Part shown: in pieces, positions 32,348 to 40,701 of the stretch
How positions within the stretch are numbered: position 1 is the first letter of the stretch
How the letters are laid out: every line of letters starts with the position of its first letter
NCBI RefSeq assembly: GCF_030063135.1
Contig: NZ_JASISO010000031.1
Coordinates: 1 to 64,000 of the forward strand
DNA: 64,000 nt
Source: Streptomyces sp. G-G2
GTDB taxonomy: Bacteria; Actinomycetota; Actinomycetes; Streptomycetales; Streptomycetaceae
Direction: 5' to 3'
Made by a program: the position numbers and the translations under genes
Notes under the pieces: generated by a model
Seen by the model: the letters and a program-made list of their open reading frames with translations, nothing else
Database searches by the model: none
Told to the model about the DNA's origin: nothing

Positions 32348-33534
32348 GCCCGCCGGAAGCGGCCCCGCCGGGGAGGGAGGAGCTGTGGGCGCGGGCCGCG
32401 CTCACCCGGGTGCTGGAGCCCGGGGACGAGCTGGGCGGGCGCTGGCTGAGGGAGCGGGGGGCCGTCGCCGTGCTGCGGGAGCTGACCGCGCCCGGCACCG
32501 GTCCGCCACCACCGGCCGGGACGAGCGAGCGGCGGCTCGACGGATACCGCCGACGGGCGCGGGAGGCGGACCCGGAGCGGGACCTGGCCGCGGTGGCCGG
32601 GGTGGGCGGACGGTTCGTCTGCCCGGGCTCCGCGCAGTGGCCGACCCAGCTCGACGACCTGGGCGACGCCCGCCCGGTCGGGCTCTGGCTGCGGGGCGGC
32701 CCGGACCTGCGGACCTGGGCCCTGCGGTCGGTCGCGGTGGTCGGCGCCCGTGCCTGCACCCCGTACGGCGCCCACATGGCGCAGAGCCTGGCGGCCGGAC
32801 TCGCCGAGCGGGGCTGGGTCGTGGTGTCCGGGGCGGCGTACGGGATCGACGGCGCGGCCCATCGCGGGGCCCTCGCCGCGGGCGGCGCCACGGCGGCGGT
32901 GCTGGCCTGCGGGGTGGACGTCGGCTACCCCCGGGGGCATGCCGGGCTGCTCGGCCGGATCGCCGGGCAGGGCCTGGTGATCGGAGAGCTGCCGCCCGGC
33001 AGCCATCCCACCCCCAGCCGGTTCGTGCTGCGCAACCGGGTCATCGCGGCGCTGACCCGGGGGACCGTGGTGGTCGAGGCCGCCCACCGCAGCGGCTCGC
33101 TGGTCACCGCCCGGGGGGCGCAGCGGCTCGGCCGGTTCACGATGGGCGTCCCGGGGCCCGCCACCAGCGGGCTCTCGGCCGGAGTGCACGAACTGCTGCG
33201 CGGGGAAGGGGTGCTGGTGACCGACGCCGACGAGGTGGTCGAACTCGTCGGCGAAATGGGCGAGCTGGCTCCCGAGCGGCGCGGCCCGGTGTTCGCCCGG
33301 GACCTGCTGCACCCTGAGACCGCCCTGGTGCTCGACGCACTCCCGGCCGGGCGGTCCGTACCGGCGGACTGGATCGCACGTGCCACGGGCACCGGCACCG
33401 ATGAAGTCATCGGCAGACTGTACGAACTTCACTCTCTGGGGTTCGTCGAACGGCAGGGCGACGGCTGGCAGTTGACCGTGCGCACGACGGGAGGAGCCAC
33501 TCAAACCGGTGGCGCCCGGCGAGGCGGTCGTTGA
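32344..33534 (+). CDS. dprA: DNA-processing protein DprA
   Basis: A 396-residue protein that in other bacteria loads RecA on incoming single-stranded DNA. The Rossmann-like domain has SVAVVGARACTPYG, VVSGAAYGIDGAAHRGAL and the SRFVLRNRVIAALT motif (the family's conserved RxxxRNRxI). SGSLVTARGAQRLGR follows. The C-terminus carries a winged-helix DprA tail (IGRLYELHSLGFVERQGDGW). The start ATG 32344 lies within the comM stop. With comM broken, its normal translational coupling is lost unless a promoter lies in the comM 3' part or the element end. Confidence 0.92.
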   Translation: MSPPEAAPPGREELWARAALTRVLEPGDELGGRWLRERGAVAVLRELTAPGTGPPPPAGTSERRLDGYRRRAREADPERDLAAVAGVGGRFVCPGSAQWPTQLDDLGDARPVGLWLRGGPDLRTWALRSVAVVGARACTPYGAHMAQSLAAGLAERGWVVVSGAAYGIDGAAHRGALAAGGATAAVLACGVDVGYPRGHAGLLGRIAGQGLVIGELPPGSHPTPSRFVLRNRVIAALTRGTVVVEAAHRSGSLVTARGAQRLGRFTMGVPGPATSGLSAGVHELLRGEGVLVTDADEVVELVGEMGELAPERRGPVFARDLLHPETALVLDALPAGRSVPADWIARATGTGTDEVIGRLYELHSLGFVERQGDGWQLTVRTTGGATQTGGARRGGR

Positions 33535-33743
33535 CCTGGGGCGTTCCGGTGAAAGAGTGAAGCCGATGAGAGACGCGGTGTTCCCGGTGGCTGTCGCCGG
33601 GACCGTGCGCGAGGCGCCGGTCCCGGGCCTTCCGCGCGAGGCGGGACGCCCCGATGGCCCCGCGCGATCCCGTACTCTTCGCGCACCGCGACACTTTCGT
33701 CACGCTACGCTCCCAAGGATTCCGGCTCCGGCAAAGGCGAAGC

Positions 33744-34577
33744 ATGCCCCAGCACACCACAGGGTCTGACCGCGCTGCGGTGCCCCCCGCTGCCCGTGGC
33801 GGCGTGCGGACCACCGCGCCCTCGTCCCTGGACGTGCTCTGGCGCTCGTACAAGGAATCGGGCGACGAGCGTCTGCGGGAACAGCTGATCCTGCACTACT
33901 CGCCGCTCGTGAAGTACGTGGCCGGGCGCGTCAGCGTGGGCCTGCCGCCCAATGTGGAGCAGGCCGATTTCGTCTCCTCCGGAGTCTTCGGACTGATCGA
34001 CGCCATCGAGAAGTTCGACATCGAACGCTCCATCAAGTTCGAGACGTACGCGATCACCCGGATCCGCGGCGCGATGATCGACGAACTGCGCGCCCTGGAC
34101 TGGATCCCGCGCTCGGTCCGGCAGAAGGCGCGGGCCGTCGAGCGGGCCTACGCCACCCTGGAGGCCCAGCTCCGGCGCACCCCGACCGAGGGTGAGGTCG
34201 CCGACGAGATGGGCGTCGCGCTGGAGGAACTCCACGCGGTCTTCAGCCAGTTGTCCCTGGCCAACGTGGTCGCCCTGGAAGAACTGCTGCACGTCGGCGG
34301 GGAGGGTGACCGCCTCTCGCTGATGGACACGCTGGAGGACACCGCCGCCGACAACCCGGTCGAGGTGGCCGAGGACCGCGAGCTGCGCAGGCTGCTCGCC
34401 CGGGCCATCAACACCCTGCCGGACCGGGAGAAGACCGTGGTGACCCTCTACTACTACGAGGGCCTCACCCTGGCCGAGATCGGCAACGTCCTGGGCGTCA
34501 CCGAGAGCCGGGTCAGCCAGATCCACACCAAGTCGGTCCTCCAGCTCCGGGCCAAGCTGGCGGATGTCGGGCGCTGA
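33744..34577 (+). CDS. whiG: RNA polymerase sigma factor WhiG
   Basis: A 277-residue sigma factor of the FliA class that commits aerial hyphae to sporulation in Streptomyces and is held inactive by c-di-GMP-bound RsiG. The start ATG 33744 (MPQHTTGSDRAAV) gives the expected length. Region 2 contains FVSSGVFGLIDAIEKFDIER and FETYAITRIRGAMIDELR; region 3 contains IPRSVRQKAR; region 4 contains DREKTVVTLYYYEGLTLAEI and GVTESRVSQIHTKSV. A 209-bp gap upstream should contain its promoter. Confidence 0.95.
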   Translation: MPQHTTGSDRAAVPPAARGGVRTTAPSSLDVLWRSYKESGDERLREQLILHYSPLVKYVAGRVSVGLPPNVEQADFVSSGVFGLIDAIEKFDIERSIKFETYAITRIRGAMIDELRALDWIPRSVRQKARAVERAYATLEAQLRRTPTEGEVADEMGVALEELHAVFSQLSLANVVALEELLHVGGEGDRLSLMDTLEDTAADNPVEVAEDRELRRLLARAINTLPDREKTVVTLYYYEGLTLAEIGNVLGVTESRVSQIHTKSVLQLRAKLADVGR

Positions 34578-35716
34578 GTCCCCGGCACCTCCGTAGAGTG
34601 GTCGCGTGCCCAGGATTCGAGCGGCCTCCGTGGCCGAGCACCGGACGATGCAGCGAGGCGCCCTGCTGGACGCCGCGCGTTCCCTGCTGTCCGAAGGCGG
34701 GACCGAAGCGCTGAGCTTCCCCGCCCTCGCCGAGAGGACGGGCCTCGCCCGGTCCTCCGTCTACGAGTACTTCCGCTCCCGCGCGGCCGTCGTCGAGGAA
34801 CTGTGCGCGGTGGACTTCCCCGTCTGGGCCGCCGAGATCGAGGCCGCGATGGAGCGGGCCCCCACTCCGGAGGCGAAGATCGAGGCGTACGTCCGCAGCC
34901 AGCTGGGACTGGTGGGGGACCGGCGGCACCGGGCCGTGGTGGCGATCTCGGCCAGCGAGCTGGACGTCGGGGCGCGAGAGAAGATCCGCGCCGCCCACGG
35001 AGGCCTGATCGCGATGATCGTCGAAGCGCTGGCGGCCCTCGGGCAGGAGCGGCCGAGGATGGCCGCGATGCTGCTCCAGGGCGTGGTGGACGCCGCCGTG
35101 CGCCGGATCGAGCTGGGCTCGGGCGAGGACCCGGCCGAGGTGACCGAGACGGCCGTCGCCATGGCCCTGCGGGGCGTCCAGGGCTGAGCGCCGCCCCGAC
35201 GGGCCCGCCCGAGGCGTCTCCCCGGGCGGTGGGCAGGAGCCGTGGGCTCGGGCGCGGCAGCAGGGTCAGCGGATCCAGGTAGGTCCCGCCCGCCAGCAGC
35301 CCCCAGTGCAGGCACGGGACGGCGCAGTGCCCGCCGGCCTCCAGGACCGCGACCGGCTGGCCCGCGCTGACCGTGTCACCTTCCGCGACGAGCGGGCGCA
35401 CCGGCTCGTAGGTCGTGCGCAGCCCGCCCGGGAGGGTGAGCGAGAGGACCCCGCGCCCCGCCACCTGACCCGCGTAGTGCACCTGCCCCGGACCCACCGC
35501 GCGGACCTGCGCGCCCACCGCGGCCGCCAGGTCCACGCCCCGGTGGCCGGCCGCGTACGGGGTGGGCGGCGGATCCCACCACCGCACCACGGCCAGGGGC
35601 GCGGGCAGTGGGCGGACCGCCCCGCGCCCGGCCCGGGGCGCGGGCGACGGCAGCGCCGAGGGGGCCGTCATGGGGGCTGCCAGCAGGGCCATGACCAGCA
35701 GGATCAGGGTTCTCAT
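34454..35716 (-). CDS. M23 family metallopeptidase, 3' end uncertain
   Basis: It starts at ATG 35716 with a signal peptide (MRTLILLVMALLAAPMTAPS). The LytM/M23 domain is in the first 150 residues: HRGVDLAAAVGAQVRAVGPG gives the HxxxD zinc ligands and CLHWGLLAGGTYLDPL the second zinc site. It should cut peptidoglycan cross-bridges outside the cell. Homology ends near residue 160, but the frame stays open to 34454, wholly antisense to the TetR gene, giving 420 codons. Either the gene has lost its usual stop by mutation or frameshift, or the overlap is real. Treat only about 35220-35716 as firmly supported. Confidence 0.65.
   Translation of the reverse strand: MRTLILLVMALLAAPMTAPSALPSPAPRAGRGAVRPLPAPLAVVRWWDPPPTPYAAGHRGVDLAAAVGAQVRAVGPGQVHYAGQVAGRGVLSLTLPGGLRTTYEPVRPLVAEGDTVSAGQPVAVLEAGGHCAVPCLHWGLLAGGTYLDPLTLLPRPSPRLLPTARGDASGGPVGAALSPGRPAGPWRRPSRSPRPGPRPSPARSGARRRPPRPGAASRPSSAAPARGPPALRRSSRSGLRGRRGSSLAPRRPARWPRSPPRPGAAGPPPVPAGCGRTPRSSPPEWGPAPSRPRSRRPRRGSPPRTVPRRRPRGSGSTRRRRTGRGPSSRRGRGSSALRSRLRTAGNARRPAGRLAASSGARPRRPLESWARDHSTEVPGTQRPTSASLARSWRTDLVWIWLTRLSVTPRTLPISARVRPS
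34606..35187 (+). CDS. TetR family transcriptional regulator
   Basis: A 193-residue regulator starting at GTG 34606. The N-terminal helix-turn-helix spans about residues 20-65 (ALLDAARSLLSEGGTEALSF, LARSSVYEYFRSRAAVVEEL), with the typical YxYFxSR signature. The C-terminal ligand domain is not recognisable to a class. It follows whiG by 28 bases and may be co-transcribed. Target genes are unknown. Confidence 0.88.
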   Translation: MPRIRAASVAEHRTMQRGALLDAARSLLSEGGTEALSFPALAERTGLARSSVYEYFRSRAAVVEELCAVDFPVWAAEIEAAMERAPTPEAKIEAYVRSQLGLVGDRRHRAVVAISASELDVGAREKIRAAHGGLIAMIVEALAALGQERPRMAAMLLQGVVDAAVRRIELGSGEDPAEVTETAVAMALRGVQG

Positions 35717-35966
35717 GCCCTCACGTTCCCGCGCGGGGGCCGCTCGTGCGGGGGCCTGTGGACAGCCGGGGCACTGTGGAAAACGGCGTCACCCGGCACA
35801 CCGCCGGGTCCCGTACACTTCTTGTGGCGATCCGGGTCACCGGGTCGACTTCGCACGCCCCAGCACCAGCCGCTCATGGCCAGGTGACAGCACCTCTCGG
35901 TCCCCTCGACAGGGGGCAGGGCGCGGTGGGGCGTCAGGAACCAAACCGAGAAACAAGGAGATGGCC

Positions 35967-36926
35967 ATGGCCGTCGTCACGATGCGGGAGCTGCTGGAAA
36001 GCGGCGTCCACTTCGGTCACCAGACCCGTCGTTGGAACCCGAAGATGAAGCGCTTCATCTTCACGGAGCGCAACGGCATCTACATCATCGACCTGCTGCA
36101 GTCGCTGTCGTACATCGACCGCGCCTACGAGTTCGTGAAGGAGACCGTCGCCCACGGCGGTTCCGTCATGTTCGTCGGTACCAAGAAGCAGGCCCAGGAG
36201 GCCATCGCCGAGCAGGCGACGCGCGTGGGTATGCCGTACGTCAACCAGCGGTGGCTGGGTGGCATGCTCACCAACTTCTCCACCGTCTACAAGCGCCTTC
36301 AGCGTCTGAAGGAGCTCGAGACGATCGACTTCGATGACGTCGCCGCCTCGGGTCTCACCAAGAAGGAGCTCCTCGTGCTCTCGCGCGAGAAGACCAAGCT
36401 GGAGAAGACCCTCGGTGGTATCCGCGAGATGTCGAAGGTCCCCAGCGCCGTCTGGATCGTCGACACCAAGAAGGAGCACATCGCCGTCGGTGAGGCGCGC
36501 AAGCTCCACATCCCGGTCGTCGCGATCCTCGACACCAACTGCGACCCCGACGAGGTCGACTACAAGATCCCGGGCAACGACGACGCGATCCGCTCCGTCA
36601 CCCTGCTCACCCGCGTGATCGCCGACGCCGTCGCCGAGGGCCTCATCGCCCGTTCCGGTGCCGCCACTGGCGACTCGAAGCCGGGCGAGAAGGCCGCCGC
36701 CGAGCCGCTCGCCGAGTGGGAGCGCGACCTGCTCGAGGGTGACAAGAAGGCTGACGACGCTGCCGAGGCTCCGGCCGAGGCCGCCGCCGTCGAGGCCGAC
36801 GTCGTCGCCGAGGCTCCGGCCGTCGAGGCTGAGGCCCCGGCCGCCGAGGCGCCCGTCGCCGAGGCCGAGGTCGTCGCCGAGGCTCCGGCCGTCGAGGCTC
36901 CGGCCGCCGACGCCGAGCAGGCCTGA
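35967..36926 (+). CDS. rpsB: 30S ribosomal protein S2
   Basis: A 319-residue protein starting at ATG 35967, six bases after AAGGAG; an in-frame ATG at 35961 directly abuts the ribosome site and is unlikely. Core motifs: LLESGVHFGHQTRRWNPKMK, RNGIYIIDLLQSL, VNQRWLGGMLTNFSTVYKRL and AIRSVTLLTRVIADA. The last 60 residues are a repetitive Ala, Glu, Val and Pro tail (AEAPAVEAEAPAAEAP), an extension of variable length in Streptomyces. It is followed by a strong hairpin, so tsf is partly uncoupled. Confidence 0.95.
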   Translation: MAVVTMRELLESGVHFGHQTRRWNPKMKRFIFTERNGIYIIDLLQSLSYIDRAYEFVKETVAHGGSVMFVGTKKQAQEAIAEQATRVGMPYVNQRWLGGMLTNFSTVYKRLQRLKELETIDFDDVAASGLTKKELLVLSREKTKLEKTLGGIREMSKVPSAVWIVDTKKEHIAVGEARKLHIPVVAILDTNCDPDEVDYKIPGNDDAIRSVTLLTRVIADAVAEGLIARSGAATGDSKPGEKAAAEPLAEWERDLLEGDKKADDAAEAPAEAAAVEADVVAEAPAVEAEAPAAEAPVAEAEVVAEAPAVEAPAADAEQA

Positions 36927-36934
36927 CCCACTGA

Positions 36935-36964
36935 GAGTGCCCGGCGGTCACCCGCCGGGCACTC
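36935..36964 (+). terminator. Hairpin between rpsB and tsf
   Basis: A perfect 13-bp stem (GAGTGCCCGGCGG at 36935-36947, complement at 36952-36964) with a TCAC tetraloop starts eight bases after the rpsB stop. It probably acts as a partial terminator setting the S2 to EF-Ts ratio. Confidence 0.75.
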
Positions 36965-37020
36965 CCAGCACGGACGATGACGGCGGGGGAGCCGCGCCAC
37001 GAGCGCGTCTCCTCCGCCAT

Positions 37021-37040
37021 CTCCCAGCTACCGCTGGGAG
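37021..37040. repeat. Short hairpin of a repeat common in Streptomyces
   Basis: CTCCCAGC, TACC loop, GCTGGGAG form an 8-bp stem followed by GGGGCCCCCAG. I recognise this CCAGCTACCGCTGGGAGG-type unit as a frequent intergenic repeat in Streptomyces. It lies 48 bases before tsf. Confidence 0.5.
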
Positions 37041-37088
37041 GGGCCCCCAGTCCGTAGATCTTCGACTTCGAGAGAGAATCCCAGACTC

Positions 37089-37925
37089 ATGGCGAACTAC
37101 ACCGCCGCTGACGTCAAGAAGCTCCGCGAGCTCACCGGCGTCGGCATGATGGACTGCAAGAACGCCCTGGTCGAGTCCGACGGCGACGTCGACAAGGCCA
37201 TCGAGGCGCTCCGTATCAAGGGTCAGAAGGGCGTCGCCAAGCGCGAGGGCCGTTCTGCCGAGAACGGCGCCGTCGCCTCGCTCATCGCCGACGACAACAC
37301 CTCCGGTGTCATCGTCGAGCTGAAGTGCGAGACGGACTTCGTCGCCAAGGGTGACAAGTTCCAGGCCGTCACCAAGCAGCTGGCCGCCCACATCGCCGCG
37401 ACCACCCCGGCCGACCTCGAGGCGCTGCTCGCGTCCGAGATCGAGCCCGGCAAGACGGTCCAGGCGTTCGTGGACGAGGCCAACGCCACCCTCGGCGAGA
37501 AGATCGTCCTGGACCGCTTCGCGCAGTTCACCGGCGGTTACGTCTCGGCGTACATGCACCGCACCATGCCCGACCTGCCGTTCCAGATCGGTGTCCTGGT
37601 CGAGCTGGACAAGGAGAACGCCGAGGTCGCCCGCGGCATCGCGCAGCACATCGCCGCGTTCTCCCCGCGCTGGCTCTCCAAGGATGACGTCCCCGCCGAC
37701 GTCGTCGAGTCCGAGCGCCGCGTGGCCGAAGAGGTCACCCGCGCCGAGGGCAAGCCGGAGGCCGCGCTCCCGAAGATCGTCGAGGGTCGCGTCAACGGCT
37801 TCTTCAAGGACAACACGCTCCTTGGCCAGGCCTACGCCCTGGACTCCAAGAAGTCCGTCCAGAAGATTCTGGACGAGGCCGGTGTCACCCTGGTGCGCTT
37901 CGCGCGCATCAAGGTCGGCATCTGA
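37089..37925 (+). CDS. tsf: Elongation factor Ts
   Basis: A 278-residue nucleotide-exchange factor for EF-Tu. The N-terminal UBA-like domain contains VKKLRELTGVGMMDCKNALV. The core has LKCETDFVAKGDKF, the classical EF-Ts signature, and the dimerisation and C-terminal module IVEGRVNGFFKDNTLLGQAY. It is of normal length for actinobacteria. It belongs to the rpsB-tsf-pyrH-frr cluster. Confidence 0.96.
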   Translation: MANYTAADVKKLRELTGVGMMDCKNALVESDGDVDKAIEALRIKGQKGVAKREGRSAENGAVASLIADDNTSGVIVELKCETDFVAKGDKFQAVTKQLAAHIAATTPADLEALLASEIEPGKTVQAFVDEANATLGEKIVLDRFAQFTGGYVSAYMHRTMPDLPFQIGVLVELDKENAEVARGIAQHIAAFSPRWLSKDDVPADVVESERRVAEEVTRAEGKPEAALPKIVEGRVNGFFKDNTLLGQAYALDSKKSVQKILDEAGVTLVRFARIKVGI

Positions 37926-38010
37926 GTCCGTCCGTACGCTGCGGACACCGGACCCCGGTAGGGTCTGAGGCAGTTGTCCGCGTTCGCGCCGGACGACCGC
38001 AGATCTGACG

Positions 38011-38063
38011 AGGAGGCCATTGCCGTAGAGGGAACCGCGAGGACCCACCGGCAATGGCCTCCT
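38011..38063 (+). terminator. Long hairpin between tsf and pyrH
   Basis: A perfect 15-bp stem: AGGAGGCCATTGCCG (38011-38025) pairs with its complement at 38049-38063, around a 23-base loop. It ends 24 bases before the pyrH ATG. The left arm contains a Shine-Dalgarno-like AGGAGG that is sequestered in the stem. It may terminate tsf transcripts or act as a pyrH leader structure. Confidence 0.7.
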
Positions 38064-38087
38064 TCGTATGTGCACGAGGAGATCTCC

Positions 38088-38867
38088 ATGAATCAGGGCG
38101 TGGACACCCACACCGCTTCCCACGACAAGAGCGACGACGAGAAGAAGGGCCGTCGCTTCATGCTGAAGCTGTCCGGCGAAGCCTTCTCCGGTGGCGGCGG
38201 CCTGGGCGTCGACCCCGACGTCGTGCACGCCATCGCACGCGAGATCGCAGCCGTCGTCCGCGACGGCTCGGAGATCGCGATCGTCATCGGCGGCGGCAAC
38301 TTCTTCCGCGGCGCCGAGCTCCAGCAGCGCGGCATGGACCGGGCCCGGTCCGACTACATGGGCATGCTGGGCACGGTGATGAACTGCCTCGCGCTCCAGG
38401 ACTTCCTGGAGAAGGAGGGCATCGACTCGCGCGTCCAGACCGCGATCACCATGGGGCAGGTCGCGGAGCCGTACATTCCGCTGCGCGCCGTGCGCCACCT
38501 GGAGAAGGGGCGCGTCGTCATCTTCGGCGCGGGCATGGGCATGCCGTACTTCTCCACCGACACCACCGCTGCCCAGCGGGCCCTCGAAATCGACGCCGAG
38601 GCGCTCCTCATGGGTAAGAACGGCGTGGACGGGGTCTACGACTCCGACCCGAAGACCAACCCGGACGCGGTGAAGTTCGACGCGCTGGAGTACAGCGAGG
38701 TGCTGTCCCGGGACCTCAAGGTCGCCGACGCCACCGCCATCACGCTGTGCCGCGACAACAAGCTGCCGATCCTGGTCTTCGAACTGCTCGCGGAGGGCAA
38801 TATCGCCCGCGCCGTCAAGGGTGAGAAGATCGGCACGCTCGTCAGCGACCAGGGCACCCGGGCCTGA
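38088..38867 (+). CDS. pyrH: UMP kinase
   Basis: A 259-residue hexameric enzyme converting UMP and ATP to UDP and ADP, of the amino-acid kinase fold. The start ATG 38088 follows GAGGAG. After a hydrophilic 25-residue N-terminus come MLKLSGEAFSGGGGLGVD, VIGGGNFFRGAELQQRGMDR, GAGMGMPYFSTDTTAAQRAL and LMGKNGVDGVYDSDP, all conserved PyrH motifs. The longer upstream frame runs through the leader hairpin and is not the gene. Confidence 0.95.
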   Translation: MNQGVDTHTASHDKSDDEKKGRRFMLKLSGEAFSGGGGLGVDPDVVHAIAREIAAVVRDGSEIAIVIGGGNFFRGAELQQRGMDRARSDYMGMLGTVMNCLALQDFLEKEGIDSRVQTAITMGQVAEPYIPLRAVRHLEKGRVVIFGAGMGMPYFSTDTTAAQRALEIDAEALLMGKNGVDGVYDSDPKTNPDAVKFDALEYSEVLSRDLKVADATAITLCRDNKLPILVFELLAEGNIARAVKGEKIGTLVSDQGTRA

Positions 38868-38936
38868 CACGGGCGCCCGGGGCCGCGCCGGCCCCGCCAG
38901 CCTGAACCATCCATTCAAGACATGCAGGAGCACGTG

Positions 38937-39494
38937 GTGATCGAAGAAACCCTCCTCGAGGCCGAGGAGAAGATGGAGAAGGCCGTCGTCGTCGCCAAGG
39001 AAGACTTCGCGGCGATCCGCACCGGCCGCGCGCACCCGGCGATGTTCAACAAGATCGTGGCCGACTACTACGGCGCGATCACGCCCATCAACCAGCTCGC
39101 CTCCTTCGCGGTGCCCGAGCCGCGCATGGCCATCGTGACGCCCTTCGACGCGTCGGCCCTGCGCAACATCGAGCAGGCCATCCGCGACTCCGACCTCGGC
39201 GTCAACCCGAGCAACGACGGCCGCATCATCCGGGTCACCTTCCCGGAGCTGACGCAGGACCGCCGCAAGGAGTACATCAAGGTCGCCAAGACCAAGGCCG
39301 AGGACTCCAAGATCTCCATCCGCGCCGTCCGCCGCAAGGCGAAGGACACCCTCGACAAGATGGTGAAGGACAAGGAGGCCGGCGAGGACGAGGTGCGCCG
39401 CGCCGAGAAGGAGCTCGACGACGCCACCGCGAAGTACGTCGCGCAGGTGGACGAGCTGCTCAAGCACAAGGAAGCCGAGCTGCTCGAGGTCTGA
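38937..39494 (+). CDS. frr: Ribosome recycling factor
   Basis: A 185-residue protein, exactly the family length, with GTG 38937 as start (VIEETLLEAEEKMEKAVVVA), six bases after GCAGGAG. An ATG at 38922 is in frame but contains the ribosome site within it. Motifs: FAAIRTGRAHPAMFNKIVAD, RMAIVTPFDASALRNIEQAI and VRRKAKDTLDKMVKDKEAGE. It splits post-termination ribosomes with EF-G. The last base overlaps the cdsA start (TGATG). Confidence 0.94.
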   Translation: MIEETLLEAEEKMEKAVVVAKEDFAAIRTGRAHPAMFNKIVADYYGAITPINQLASFAVPEPRMAIVTPFDASALRNIEQAIRDSDLGVNPSNDGRIIRVTFPELTQDRRKEYIKVAKTKAEDSKISIRAVRRKAKDTLDKMVKDKEAGEDEVRRAEKELDDATAKYVAQVDELLKHKEAELLEV

Positions 39495-40561
39495 TGAACG
39501 ACTCTCCCTGGCGGGCGGAGCCGGTTCCGGCGGGTCCCGCATACGATGCGCTGGTGGGCCCGCACACTCGGCCCATGCCCATCGTGCCCGATGCCGCCGG
39601 CCGTGACTTCGACGACCGGGAAGCACGCGATCCGGGGGCCGCCGCAGCGGGCGGCCCCCAGTTCCGCGCCGAGACGCCGCCGCAGGAGCCCATGCCCACC
39701 CCACCTTCGCAGGCACCGCAGGACGCCTCGCAGCCCCCGCAGAAGAAGCGGGCCGGGCGTGACCTGCGCGCCGCCATAGGGGTCGGCATCGGCCTCGGTG
39801 CGGTGATCTTCGCCTCGCTGTTCATCGTCAAGGCCGTCTTCGTCGGCGTGGTCGTCGTCGCGGTCGTCGTGGGGCTGTGGGAGCTGACCTCCCGCCTCCA
39901 GGAGAAGAAGGGCATCAAGGCCCCGCTCGTACCGCTCGCGGTCGGCGGCGCGGCCATGGTCATCGCCGGATACGTCCGCGGGGCCGAGGGCGCCTGGGTC
40001 GCGATGGCCCTCACCGCGCTCGCGGTGCTCGTGTGGCGGATGACCGAACCGCCCGAGGACTACCTCAAGGACGTCACGGCGGGCGTCTTCGCCGCGTTCT
40101 ACGTGCCCTTCCTCGCCACGTTCGTCGCGATGCTGCTCACCGCCGACGACGGGCCGCAGCGGGTGGTCACCTTCCTGCTGCTGACGGTGGTCAGCGACAC
40201 CGGTGCCTACGCGGTCGGCTGGCGCTTCGGCAAGCACAAGCTGGCCCCGCGCATCAGCCCTGGCAAGACCCGTGAGGGGCTCTTCGGAGCGGTGGCCTTC
40301 GCGATGTTGGCGGGGGCGCTGTGCATGGAGTTCCTGATCAGCGACGGAGCCTGGTGGCAGGGCCTGCTGCTCGGCCTCGCGGTCGCGGTGAGCGCCACGC
40401 TGGGCGACCTCGGCGAGTCGATGATCAAGCGGGACCTGGGCATCAAGGACATGGGCACGCTGCTGCCGGGCCACGGCGGGATCATGGACCGGCTGGACTC
40501 GCTGCTGCCGACGGCGCCCGTGGTGTGGCTGCTGCTGGCGGCGTTCGTCGGTACGGGCTGA
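39494..40561 (+). CDS. cdsA: Phosphatidate cytidylyltransferase CdsA
   Basis: A 355-residue integral membrane enzyme making CDP-diacylglycerol from phosphatidic acid and CTP. The first 90 residues are a proline-rich cytoplasmic extension (PMPTPPSQAPQDASQPPQKK). About eight membrane helices follow. The family signature is complete: GDLGESMIKRDLGIKDMGTL then LPGHGGIMDRLDS. VSDTGAYAVGWRFGKHKLAP is the other conserved block. It is coupled to frr by a one-base overlap. Confidence 0.94.
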   Translation: MNDSPWRAEPVPAGPAYDALVGPHTRPMPIVPDAAGRDFDDREARDPGAAAAGGPQFRAETPPQEPMPTPPSQAPQDASQPPQKKRAGRDLRAAIGVGIGLGAVIFASLFIVKAVFVGVVVVAVVVGLWELTSRLQEKKGIKAPLVPLAVGGAAMVIAGYVRGAEGAWVAMALTALAVLVWRMTEPPEDYLKDVTAGVFAAFYVPFLATFVAMLLTADDGPQRVVTFLLLTVVSDTGAYAVGWRFGKHKLAPRISPGKTREGLFGAVAFAMLAGALCMEFLISDGAWWQGLLLGLAVAVSATLGDLGESMIKRDLGIKDMGTLLPGHGGIMDRLDSLLPTAPVVWLLLAAFVGTG

Positions 40562-40623
40562 CCAGCGGGTCGTACGGACCGGGCACGGAGAACGGACCGG
40601 GAGAGTCCGCCCGAGAGGGGCGG

Positions 40624-40639
40624 AACCGCCCGGGCGGTT
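40624..40639. promoter_or_regulatory. 16-bp perfect palindrome upstream of rlmN
   Basis: AACCGCCCGGGCGGTT is a perfect palindrome 63 bases after cdsA and 63 before the rlmN start. It could be a repressor site or a compact hairpin; in DNA this GC-rich a palindrome of this length may be incidental. Confidence 0.3.
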
Positions 40640-40701
40640 ACCCTTGAAGGGCGCGCTGCTTCTTGCGGTGCGCCTTTCGTCTTTACCGAGGAGTACCTGC
40701 C

